From: Streptomyces malaysiense
GTDB taxonomy: Bacteria; Actinomycetota; Actinomycetes; Streptomycetales; Streptomycetaceae
Length of the DNA stretch: 64,000 bases
Assembly: GCF_000980885.2 (NCBI RefSeq)
Contig: NZ_LBDA02000030.1
Span: 1 to 64,000, forward strand
Direction of reading: 5' to 3'
In this document: one piece after another, positions 34,221 through 43,000 of the stretch
How the letters are laid out: each line of letters opens with the position of its first letter
How positions within the stretch are numbered: position 1 is the first letter of the stretch
Translations under genes and position numbers: made by a program
Notes under the pieces: model-generated
Databases searched by the model: none
Seen by the model: only the letters and a program-made list of their open reading frames with translations
What the model was told of the DNA's origin: nothing

Positions 34221-35861
34221 ATGTGGCCGTTTCCGGTGGACGGGGCGGAGCCCTGGCCGGGGAGTGTGCTCGTGGCGTTGACCACGGTCTGTGCTGTGCT
34301 GGCCTTCAGAGCGGAGCAGGCGCGCAGCCGGTCGGTGAGCACCGCGCGACCGGCTGGGCGGATCGGCTGGCCGGTAGTGGCGGGGCTGGTGGGTACGGCG
34401 GCGTACGGCAGTGTGCCTGTTCTGCTGTTCGCCCTGCACAACTTCGCCGGAGGGGCCGGCTACGTCGTCACCGTGCCGGATCTGCAACCTGACGGGCTGC
34501 TTCCGGCGGCGCTGCTGATGGCCGGCCTGCTGGCCACCACGCTGCTCACCTCGACGAGCGTGCCCGGGCGGTGGGTGCTGCCCGCGGTCGCGGCGGTGAC
34601 CGGGGAACTGCTGGAATGGACGTACTGGCTCACGCATTCCTCTGCCGGCTATGGGCGGACAGTACTGAACATCCTGGTGGGCTGTGTGAGCGTCCCGCTG
34701 CTCGCCGCCCTCGCCGGTGCGGCCTTGCGCCGGCCGGCGAACGGCAGGCCCGCGCGTCTGGCCGCGGCCGGCGCGTCGAGCTCCGCGCGCTGGGCCCTGC
34801 TGCTGCCCGCCGTCGTGGTGATGACCGGTGACCTGCTCGGCCTCGATCTGTGGCAGTCCGCGTCACCGGGCACAGGTGTCGGGCCGGCAGCGGTGGGTTA
34901 CCTGGTGGGGCTGGCGCTGCTGGCGGTCGTCGTGGCCGGGCTGGCGCGTTGGCCGAGGGCGGCGGCGGACCTGGCGGTCCTGGGGCTGGTGGGGATCGGG
35001 GTGTACGACATCGCCCAGAGCGGGTTCGGGCAATCCCTGGTGGTGGTGCAGAAGTTCGGCTCCCCGCGTGGGCCGGCGCCGCTGCTCCCCGTGGAGACGG
35101 CTCACCATGCGTCGGTCCTCGGCGGGATCCAGGGGGCGGTGCTGCTGGCCCTCGGGATCTGGCTGCTGCCGCTGACCGTGTTGCCGCATGCAGGGCGGCT
35201 GTTGGGGCGCGGGCCGGATCTGGCGCTTACCCGGCGGGTACGGGAACTGACGGAGACGCGGGCCGATGCGGTCAGCTCCGCGGCGGCGGAGCTGCGCAGG
35301 ATCGAGCGGGACCTGCACGACGGCGCGCAGGGACGGCTGGTCACCATCGGGATGAACCTTCGGGTCGCCGAGGAGATGATCCACAGCGATCCGCACGAGG
35401 CCGCCGCACTGGTCGTGGAGGCCCGCGTCGCCTCGGCGGCGGCGCTGGAGGAACTGCGCGGCCTGATCCGGGGGATTCACCCGCCGATGCTGGCCGACCG
35501 GGGCCTGGGGGAGGCGGTCCGGGCACTCGCACTGGATCTGCCCCTGCCGTGCGAGACCGAGATCGATCTGCCCGAACGGCTCGCCGCCCCGCTGGAGTCG
35601 GCCTGCTACTTCGTCGTTGCCGAGGTGGTCACGAACGCCGTCCGGCACGCCTCGGCGCACGGACTCCAGATCCGCATGGCCCGGACGGACGGGGTGTTGC
35701 GCATCGAGGTGGCCGACGACGGAGTGGGCGGCGCAGATACCGCCCGGGGCACGGGCCTGGCGGGGGTGGAGCGACGGCTGGCGGCCTTCGACGGCATTCT
35801 CGCGGTCAGCAGCCCGCCCGGGGGACCGACGATCGTGGCCGTGGAGGTGCCGTGCGCGTAG
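34221..35861 (+). CDS. NarL-family sensor histidine kinase with polytopic membrane input domain
   Basis: The 546-aa protein starts at the ATG at 34221. Residues 10-330 contain about 8-9 hydrophobic helices and no extracellular sensory domain of note. The transmitter follows: HisKA_3 with RRIERDLHDGAQGRLV (His366, the phosphorylation site), LRGLIRGIHPPMLADRGLGEAV, then a HATPase with N-box VVTNAVRHA and G boxes VADDGVGG and GTGLAGVERR. It is coupled to the response regulator by a 10-bp overlap. The signal and target are unknown; the Tat-exported hydrolase just downstream is a plausible target. Confidence 0.88.
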   Translation: MWPFPVDGAEPWPGSVLVALTTVCAVLAFRAEQARSRSVSTARPAGRIGWPVVAGLVGTAAYGSVPVLLFALHNFAGGAGYVVTVPDLQPDGLLPAALLMAGLLATTLLTSTSVPGRWVLPAVAAVTGELLEWTYWLTHSSAGYGRTVLNILVGCVSVPLLAALAGAALRRPANGRPARLAAAGASSSARWALLLPAVVVMTGDLLGLDLWQSASPGTGVGPAAVGYLVGLALLAVVVAGLARWPRAAADLAVLGLVGIGVYDIAQSGFGQSLVVVQKFGSPRGPAPLLPVETAHHASVLGGIQGAVLLALGIWLLPLTVLPHAGRLLGRGPDLALTRRVRELTETRADAVSSAAAELRRIERDLHDGAQGRLVTIGMNLRVAEEMIHSDPHEAAALVVEARVASAAALEELRGLIRGIHPPMLADRGLGEAVRALALDLPLPCETEIDLPERLAAPLESACYFVVAEVVTNAVRHASAHGLQIRMARTDGVLRIEVADDGVGGADTARGTGLAGVERRLAAFDGILAVSSPPGGPTIVAVEVPCA

Positions 35862-36535
35862 TCGTCGCGGAAGACCTCTTCCTGCTCCGGGAGGGACTGG
35901 TCAGGCTCCTCAAGGCACGTGGGTTCGAGATCGTGGCGGCCACCGACAGCGCGCCGGGCCTGTTCGGCGCGCTGCTGGAGTTCCGGCCGGACCTCGCGAT
36001 CGTGGACATCAGGCTGCCGCCCACCCACACCGACGACGGCCTCCGTGCGGCGCTCGACGCCCGGCAACGGATACCCGGACTGCCGATCCTGCTGCTCTCC
36101 CAGTACGTCGAGCAGATCTACGCCCAGGAGTTGCTCGCCGACCAGGCCGGAGGGGTCGGTTACCTGCTCAAGGACCGGGTGTTCAGCGACGACCAGTTCG
36201 TCGACGTGATCCGGACGGTCGCCGCGGGCGGCACGGTCATGGACCCCGAAGTGGTCACCAAGCTGCTGGGCCGCGGCAGCCGCGGCGGACGCGGGCCCCT
36301 CTCCCGGCTGACCGAGCGGGAACGCCAGGTGCTGGAGCTCATGGCCGAGGGACGCTCCAACAGCGCCATCGCGAAGCGGCTCTTCATCAGCGAGAAGGCC
36401 GTTTCCAAGCACAGCACCAGCATCTTCACCAAGCTGGAGCTCGCCCCCTCCGACGACGACAACCGCCGCGTGCTGGCCGTGCTCGCCCACCTCATGCCCG
36501 CGCCGCGTGAAAGCCGCATCGCCCTGGGCCACTGA
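35852..36535 (+). CDS. NarL/LuxR-family response regulator
   Basis: The 227-aa protein starts at the GTG at 35852 behind GGAGG (35843-35847), inside the end of the kinase gene. The receiver domain has phospho-acceptor Asp52 in LAIVDIRLPP, acidic residues ED at 8-9 and Lys in YLLKDRV. The C-terminal LuxR-type helix-turn-helix is LSRLTERERQVLELMAEGRSNSAIA, with recognition helix AVSKHSTSIFTKL. It is the partner of the upstream kinase. Confidence 0.92.
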   Translation: MRVVVAEDLFLLREGLVRLLKARGFEIVAATDSAPGLFGALLEFRPDLAIVDIRLPPTHTDDGLRAALDARQRIPGLPILLLSQYVEQIYAQELLADQAGGVGYLLKDRVFSDDQFVDVIRTVAAGGTVMDPEVVTKLLGRGSRGGRGPLSRLTERERQVLELMAEGRSNSAIAKRLFISEKAVSKHSTSIFTKLELAPSDDDNRRVLAVLAHLMPAPRESRIALGH

Positions 36536-36642
36536 GCTGATCGATGCCGAAACGTTGCTGCGCCGGGCCGGCGGTTCAAGCGCCGGTGGTGGCCCGGTGC
36601 TGCCCGGAAACCCCGTGCTGCCCATAACCCCAGGGAGGGTTT

Positions 36643-37842
36643 GTGACAACCACGCCGTTCATGAACCGAGAAGGAATGACGCGCCGCCGTATGCTCGCAG
36701 CCGCGCTGGCGGTCGGGGCCGCCGCGCCGATGGGCGCCGCAGGCCCGGCGTTGGCGGCTTCGACCGCCCCGGGCCCGGCGCAGCTCACCCTGCCCGTGCC
36801 CACCGGACCGTACCGGGTGGGCACGGTGCCCCTGCACCTCGTCGACGCTTCCCGTCCGGATCCCGTGGCCGGCCCCGGGCGTCACCGCGAGCTGATGGCC
36901 GCAGTCTGGTACCCCGCACGCAAGGCCGAAGACCTGCCGCGCGCCCCCTGGATGACCGAGGGCGCGTTGCGGGCGTTCCTGGCGGATGTCGGCTTCCTCC
37001 TCGACCCCGCCCTCGGCCCGCTCACTGCCGGGCACGTGGGAGCGCCCGTACACCGTGCGGGCCATCGCCTGCCCGCCATCGTGTACTCGCACGGCTCGGG
37101 CAGCCACCGCGGCGACCACACCATCATGGTCCAGGAACTCGCCAGCCACGGCTATGCCGTGGTCACCGTCGACCACACCCACGACACGTTCACCGAGTTC
37201 CCCGACGGCCGGGTGCTCACCCCGGGCGACGTCCCGATGTACCCGAGGGACTTCGCCGCGGACCTCCGGTTCCTGCTCGACTGCGTGGAGGGGCTCGCCG
37301 CCGGGCGCAATCCCGACGTCGACGGCAAGCCACTGCCCCAGGGCCTGCTCGGCGCTCTCGACCCGCAGCGCATCGGCGCGTTCGGCTGGTCGAAGGGCGG
37401 CACCGCCACCGCGCTCACCATGCTCGCCGACCGGCGTGTCCGCGCCGGGCTCGGCATCGACGGCCCGATGCAGCCGACCATCACTGCCGACCTGGACCGG
37501 CCCTTCATGATGATGACCGCCGTGTTCACCCGGACCGCCATGCCGGACGTCGAGGAGTTCTGGACGCATCTTCGCGACTGGCGGCTCGACATCCGGGCCG
37601 ACGGGGCCGTCCACAACTCATACGGCGACAACGCGACGCTGATCCCGCAAGCGGGCAAGATCCTCGGTATGACCGACCAGCAGATCCAGGACTGGATCGG
37701 CACCCTCGACCCGGCTCGGGCCGTACGGATCCAGCAGGCGTATCCGCTCGCCTTCTTCGACCTGCACCTGCGGCACCGGGGGCAGGGGCACCTGCTCGAC
37801 GGCCCGTGTCCGGCCTTCCCGGAGGTGAGGTTCATCCCGTGA
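36643..37842 (+). CDS. Tat-exported alpha/beta hydrolase, PAF-acetylhydrolase-like
   Basis: The 399-aa protein starts at the GTG at 36643 behind AGGGAGG. A twin-arginine signal (TRRRMLAAALAVGAAAPMG, about 13-31) precedes an alanine cleavage region, so it should be secreted folded. The hydrolase has the oxyanion strand LPAIVYSHGSGSHRGDHT, the nucleophile elbow GWSKGG (Ser250) and DGPMQP as a candidate acid region, resembling the isoform II PAF-acetylhydrolase/dienelactone-hydrolase-like group. It is likely an esterase or phospholipase A2-type enzyme. It lies 107 bp after the two-component genes and may be controlled by them. Confidence 0.75.
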   Translation: MTTTPFMNREGMTRRRMLAAALAVGAAAPMGAAGPALAASTAPGPAQLTLPVPTGPYRVGTVPLHLVDASRPDPVAGPGRHRELMAAVWYPARKAEDLPRAPWMTEGALRAFLADVGFLLDPALGPLTAGHVGAPVHRAGHRLPAIVYSHGSGSHRGDHTIMVQELASHGYAVVTVDHTHDTFTEFPDGRVLTPGDVPMYPRDFAADLRFLLDCVEGLAAGRNPDVDGKPLPQGLLGALDPQRIGAFGWSKGGTATALTMLADRRVRAGLGIDGPMQPTITADLDRPFMMMTAVFTRTAMPDVEEFWTHLRDWRLDIRADGAVHNSYGDNATLIPQAGKILGMTDQQIQDWIGTLDPARAVRIQQAYPLAFFDLHLRHRGQGHLLDGPCPAFPEVRFIP

Positions 37843-37994
37843 AGCGACTGCCGCGTCATGCTTCGGGCCGGTATGCGTACTGGTCGAACCCACGGTCTGC
37901 GTGAGCGATGCGTGAGCGGACGGTGCGGCACGAACGGTCACGAGCCGCACCGCGCATCACAGCGCACATCATTCTGAAAAGCGGCTCGGTCGGG

Positions 37995-38023
37995 GCCCGG
38001 CTCGGGCATTTTCCGAGCCGGGC
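37995..38023. terminator. bidirectional terminator between convergent genes
   Basis: GCCCGGCTCGG (37995-38005) pairs perfectly with 38013-38023 over a GCATTTT loop, followed by a T-rich stretch. It separates the secreted hydrolase (+) from the SDR gene (-). Confidence 0.8.
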
Positions 38024-38048
38024 TTCATTGTTTCCGCGCATATGGTGC

Positions 38049-38738
38049 CTACCAGGGCAGCGGGCCCGTCGCGTCGAAGTAGCCGCCGGTCGGGCCGTCC
38101 GGGCCCAGCTGGGCCATCCGGACGATGATCTCGGCGCCCTGCTCGACGCTCTGCGTGCCCTCGTGCCGGTTCAGGTCCGTCGCGGTGTAGCCGGGTTCCA
38201 CGGCGTTGACCCGCATCCGGGGGAACGCCTTGGCGAACTGCACGGTGAGCATGTTGACCGTGGTCTTGGAGGCCGGGTAGGCGACGCCGGGGTAGCCCTT
38301 GCCCGCGTGGGTCAGCGAGGCGAGGCTGCTGCTGACGTTGACCATGACCGGGGCGGCGGAGCGTTCCAGCAGCGGCAGGAAGGCGTGGGTCACCCGGACC
38401 AGGCCGAAGACGTTGGTCTCGAACACCTCCCGCATCACGTCGGCGGTCAGCTCCGCGGCGCCGATGATGCCGCCTTGCGGTGACCGCACCTCGATCCCGG
38501 CGTTGTTGACCAGGACGTCCAGGCCGCCGTCGGCCTCGACGGCGGCCGCGGCGGCGGCGACCGAGGCGTCGTCGGTGACGTCGAGCCGTACGAACCGGGC
38601 GCCGAGCCCGGCCGCGGCCGCCGTGCCCCGCTCGACGTCGCGGGCTCCCACGTAGACGGTGTGGCCGGCGGCGATCAGACGGCGGGCGGTCTCGTGGCCG
38701 AGGCCCTTGTTGGCTCCGGTGATCAGGGTTGTCGTCAT
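38049..38738 (-). CDS. short-chain dehydrogenase/reductase
   Basis: The 229-aa classical SDR has the cofactor motif TGANKGLG (7-14), RLDVTDD after strand 3 (NADP/NAD discrimination region), NNAG at 78-81, catalytic Ser in NVSSSLAS, and Tyr154/Lys158 in YPASK. The C-terminus GGYFDATGPLPW is typical of small carbonyl reductases. The substrate is unknown. The ATG at 38738 is the start. It is probably not part of the NRPS cluster, being separated by an unrelated gene. Confidence 0.85.
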   Translation of the reverse strand: MTTTLITGANKGLGHETARRLIAAGHTVYVGARDVERGTAAAAGLGARFVRLDVTDDASVAAAAAAVEADGGLDVLVNNAGIEVRSPQGGIIGAAELTADVMREVFETNVFGLVRVTHAFLPLLERSAAPVMVNVSSSLASLTHAGKGYPGVAYPASKTTVNMLTVQFAKAFPRMRVNAVEPGYTATDLNRHEGTQSVEQGAEIIVRMAQLGPDGPTGGYFDATGPLPW

Positions 38739-38905
38739 GGGGCCCAGCCTCCCTCCGGGGCCTCGCGATCGACCAATGGTTTAAGGGAGCCCGGCGCCCC
38801 GGCACGGTGTCCTCGTACGCCCCGCGAGGTCCGTACACCGTGCGGGCCGGACGGCGAGCGGCTACGGTTCGGGGACCGTCGGCAGCCAGAAGGCAGGGGG
38901 AGGAC

Positions 38906-40000
38906 GTGCGGGAGCTCGGTCCGGCTGAGGGGAGGGCGCTGCGCGCGTGGGCGCAGGGTGTGGGCGGGGAGCGGCGCGCGGCGTCGGTCACCGAGGTGCT
39001 GGAGCGGTGCCTGGCGGTGCAGGCGCAGGACGTGCGGGCGGCGGCGCTGGGGATCAGGGCGCGTGGCCATGGGCTGACCGAGGCGGATGTGCGCCGGGCG
39101 CTCGGTGCCGGGCCCGGCGTGGTGCGGGGCTGGTTCATGCGGGGCACGCTGTACCTGGTTTCTGCCCGTGACGCGGGCTGGCTGCGGGAACTGCTCGCGC
39201 CGCTGCTGCTGCGCCGCAGCGAGCGCCGGTACCGCGAGCTGGGGCTCGGTACGGCCGAACTCGACCTGGGGGAGCGGGTGATCGCGGAGGCGCTCGCGGA
39301 CGGACCCCTGACCCGGGACGAGCTCGCGGCACGGATGACCGGAGCCGGCCTCCACGCCGTCGGACAGGTCCCGTTCCATCTCGTACGGCGGTCCGCGCTG
39401 CTCGGCACCGCCTGCTTCGGCCCGGTCCGGGAGGACGGCTCCGCCACCTATGTGCTCGCCGCCGACTGGCTGCCCGACGCGGCCGGGCCCCGCGGCGCGG
39501 ACGCCGTGCGGGAGTTGCTGCGCAGATACCTGACGGCGCACGGCCCGGCGACGGTGGCCGACTTCGCCACCTGGTCGGGGCTGGGGCTGCCCGCCGTGCG
39601 CGCGGCGTGGAAGGAACTGCTCGGGGCCGGGCTGACCGAACCGTGCCGCGTCGAGGGGCAGGACGGGTACGTGCTGGCGGCCGGTATCCCGTCCGGTCCG
39701 GAGCCGGTGGGAGATGTCCGGCTGCTGCCGGCCTACGACAACTACCTGGTGGGCTTCACCGACCGCCGGCTGTCCGTCGAGCCCGAGCACACCCGCCGGG
39801 TCTGGCCGGGCGGCGGTCAGATCAGCCCCACCGTGGTGGTGGACGGGCTGGTGCGCGGGGTGTGGCGCCGGGACCGGACGCGCGGTGTCGACCTGGAGAT
39901 GTTCCACGGCGCGGACGGGCGGACCCCGGACGCGGACGGGCCCCACGCGCGGGCCCTCGACGCCGAGGTCCGGGACGTCGCCCGCTTCCTCGCCGTCTGA
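38906..40000 (+). CDS. winged-helix DNA-binding domain protein (YcaQ/AlkX-like, HTH_42)
   Basis: The 364-aa protein starts at the GTG at 38906 behind GGGGGAGG. It shows the conserved pattern of this family: LAVQAQDVRAAALGIRARG near the N-terminus, RGTLYLVSARDAGWL, repeated winged-helix segments (LTRDELAARM, ATVADFATWSGLGL) and the C-terminal LLPAYDNYLVGFTDRR with VVVDGLVRGVW. Relatives include DNA glycosylases that unhook interstrand crosslinks (AlkX/YcaQ, AlkZ), some of which are resistance enzymes next to DNA-alkylating antibiotics. A role here as resistance is possible but unproven. It ends 29 bp before the first cluster promoter. Confidence 0.7.
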   Translation: MRELGPAEGRALRAWAQGVGGERRAASVTEVLERCLAVQAQDVRAAALGIRARGHGLTEADVRRALGAGPGVVRGWFMRGTLYLVSARDAGWLRELLAPLLLRRSERRYRELGLGTAELDLGERVIAEALADGPLTRDELAARMTGAGLHAVGQVPFHLVRRSALLGTACFGPVREDGSATYVLAADWLPDAAGPRGADAVRELLRRYLTAHGPATVADFATWSGLGLPAVRAAWKELLGAGLTEPCRVEGQDGYVLAAGIPSGPEPVGDVRLLPAYDNYLVGFTDRRLSVEPEHTRRVWPGGGQISPTVVVDGLVRGVWRRDRTRGVDLEMFHGADGRTPDADGPHARALDAEVRDVARFLAV

Positions 40001-40029
40001 CCCCGGGGCGGCCGCGCCCCCGCGCCGCA

Positions 40030-40060
40030 TAACCCCGGGCTAACCGCGCCCCCCTACGGT
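40030..40060 (+). promoter_or_regulatory. SARP-type operator/promoter of NRPS-1
   Basis: Heptamers TAACCCC (40030-40036) and TAACCGC (40041-40047) are 11 bp apart and 7 bp upstream of TACGGT (40055-40060). SARP activators bind direct heptamer repeats with 11-bp period lying about 8 bp before the -10 box, where they replace a poor -35. The same arrangement recurs before the exporter and NRPS-3. Confidence 0.65.
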
Positions 40061-40093
40061 CCTGGCAGACGTGCCGAGACCGTAGGAGAACAG

Positions 40094-43000
40094 GTGGCGA
40101 TCATCCCTCCCCCGGGTGCACCCGCGCGCTCACCGGAACGGGCCCGGCTGCTGAGGGCGCTCGCGGAGCGCCGGCCGGTACGGCACGGCATCGCGCGCCG
40201 GGATCCGGCCGGGGCGCTCGTCCCAGCGTCGTACGCGCAGGCCGGGCTGTGGATGGTCGCCGAGCTGGAGCAGGGGACGTCGGCGTACACCGTGCCGCTG
40301 CCCGTGTCGTTGCGCGGCGATCTGCACGTCGACGCGCTGGGCGCGGCGCTGAGCCGCGTGGTCGAGCGGCACGAGGCGCTGCGCACCACGTTCACCGAGC
40401 GCGAGGGGGAGTTGTACCAGGTCGTCGGCGAGGCCGTGCCGGTTCCGCTGCCGGTGCGCGACCTGGCCGGCGCGGACGCCGAGGAGGTGTCCCGCAGGCT
40501 CGCCGCGGCGCAGGCGGCCCGGTTCGACCTCGGCAACGGGCCCCTCCTGCGCGCCGAACTGCTCCGGCTCGGGCCGCGGGAGCACCTGCTGGTGCTCACC
40601 GTGCACCACATCGCCTGCGACGGCTGGTCCGTGCCCCTCCTGCACGCCGAACTGGCGGATGCCTACAACTCGATCCTGCGCGGTGCCCCGTCGGGAATGC
40701 CTCGACTGCCCATCCAGTACGCGGATTTCGCGAGCTGGCAGCGGGACCGGCTCGACGCCGCCGAGCGGGAGCGGCTGATCGGCTACTGGCGCACCAGGCT
40801 GGACGGCGCGGGGATCACCCTGCCGACCGACCGGCCCGCCGATCCTGCGCGGGCGGCGGAGGCGGCGGACGGCGGCCTGTGCCGGGCGACGGTGCCCCCG
40901 TCCACCGTGGAGCGGCTGGATCTGATCGCCCGGGGCGCGGGCGCGTCCCGGTTCATGACCGTCGCCGCGCTGCTCGGCGTGCTGCTCGCCCGGCACACCG
41001 GGCAGCGGGACCTGCTGTTCGGCTCCACCGCGGCCCAGCGCCAGGAGCCGGAACTGCGCCATCTGATAGGGCTGTTCACCAACGCGTTCCCGGTCCGCGC
41101 CGACCTCTCGGGCAATCCGACGTTCCGGGAGCTGCTCGCGCGTACCCGCCGCGACATGGTCGCCGACTACGCGGGCAGCGCGCTGCCGTTCGGGCTGCTC
41201 GTCGATGCCGTGCGGACCGAACACACCGGCACCCGGACGCCGTTGATACGGGTCCATGTCCAATTCGAGGAGGGGGAGGGCGAGTCCACGGCGTATCAGC
41301 GGCTGCCGGCGTACGACGGGCTGACCGCGGCGGGGCTCGTCCCGGAGCTGAGGGCCGCCAAGTTCGACCTCAACTTCATGGTGCGCGCCGAAGCGGGGGC
41401 GTTCGTACTGGACCTCGTCCACGCGCGGGACCTGTTCGACCCGGCCTCCGCCGCCCGGCTCGCCGCGCTCTACGCCCGGGTGGCCGAGGCGGTGGCGGCC
41501 GATCCCGATCTGGGCGTCGAGGACCTGCCGCTGCCCGAGCCGCCGCGGCCCGTCGCACGGGTGCGTACGACCGTGTCGGCGCCTGCGCCTGCGCCTGCGC
41601 CGGCCCCGGCGCCGGCCGGCGCGCCCGGTCCGGAAGCCGGTCCGCAGCTGGAGCGGGTCCGCCTCGCCTGGCGGGAGGTGCTGGGCGCGGCGGAGATCCA
41701 TCCGCACAGCGACTTCTTCGACCTGGGCGGCAACTCCTTCGCCGCGCTCAAGGTACGGCGGCTGCTCGGCGGCGGCGTACCGCTCGCCGAACTGTTCCGT
41801 CACCGGACCGCGGGGGCGCTCGCCGGCTATCTGGCCGAGGGGGCGCCGCCGGACGGGCGGCTGCTGTGGCCGCTCACCAGCGACGACTCCCGGGCCGGGC
41901 TGACCGTCGTCGCGATCCCCTACGCCGGCGGGGCCGCGACCGCCTACCAGCCGCTCGCGGACGCGCTGCCGCCGCGCTTCCGGCTGTGGGCGGCGAGCCT
42001 GCCCGGCCACGAGGGCGACGACCGCGAGTTCCTGGAGTTCGGCGTGGCAGTCTCCCGGCTGGCCGACGAGATCCAGGAGCGTGTCACCGGCGCCCTCGTG
42101 GTCTACGGGCACTGCGCGGGCGCGTCCCTCGCCGTGGCGGTGGCCCGCGAACTGGAGGCACGGGGAGCCGAGTTGCGGGCCGTCCATGTCGGAGCCAGCC
42201 TCACCGACCCGGACGCCGAGGCCAACCTGGCGCGCGTCATGGAGAGTTCGGGCGACGAGTTCTACACCTACATCAAGGCCATCGGCGGCTTCGACGGCGC
42301 CCTGGACGACGCCGACCGCGATCAGGTGCTCGCCGCGGTACGGCACGACATGGCCGGCGCGACCCGCTTCCAGGCCGCGGCGCACGGCACGCCCGGACCA
42401 CGGCTGCGCGCCCCGCTGCACTGCGTGCTCGGCACCGCCGACCCGGTCACCCCGGACCCGGAGCGCGGCCACCACGGCTGGTCGGTCTTCGCCGACGACG
42501 TGCGGCTCGACCTGATCGAGGGCGGCGGCCACTACTTCGTCCGCGACCACGCCGCGGAGCTGGCCCGGGTCATCGGCGCGGCGTCTCCGGCCGTCGCCGC
42601 GCCGGCGCCCTCCGCCGCGCCGGCGGCCCGGCTGCCGGTCGTCTGCCTTCCGCACACCGGTGCCGGCGCGTCGTTCTTCCGCCCCTGGCGGACCGGCCCG
42701 GACTTCGAGATCATCGCGCCCGATCTGGCCGGGCACGACAAGCGGTTCGGCGAGCCGCCACACCGCACGGTGGCCGCCGCCGTCGCCGATCTGCTGCCCC
42801 GGGTGCTCTCGGCCCTGGACGGCCGGGACGAGGCCGTGCTGTTCGGCCACTGCCTGGGCGGCACCGTCGCCTTCGAGCTGGCCGAGCTGCTCCCGCGGCA
42901 CGGCGTACGCGTCCGGCACCTGGTCATCAGCGGTACCCCGGGCCCCACCGTGCCCCGGCCCCCGCGGACCACCGGGCTGCCGGACGGGGAGTTCCTGACC

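Noticed and set aside
40053..40086. 9-bp inverted repeat joining the NRPS-1 -10 box and ribosome site (CCTACGGTC...GACCGTAGG)
   Set aside because: The left arm lies upstream of the expected transcript start, so no RNA hairpin can form. It is probably coincidence within a GC-rich promoter.
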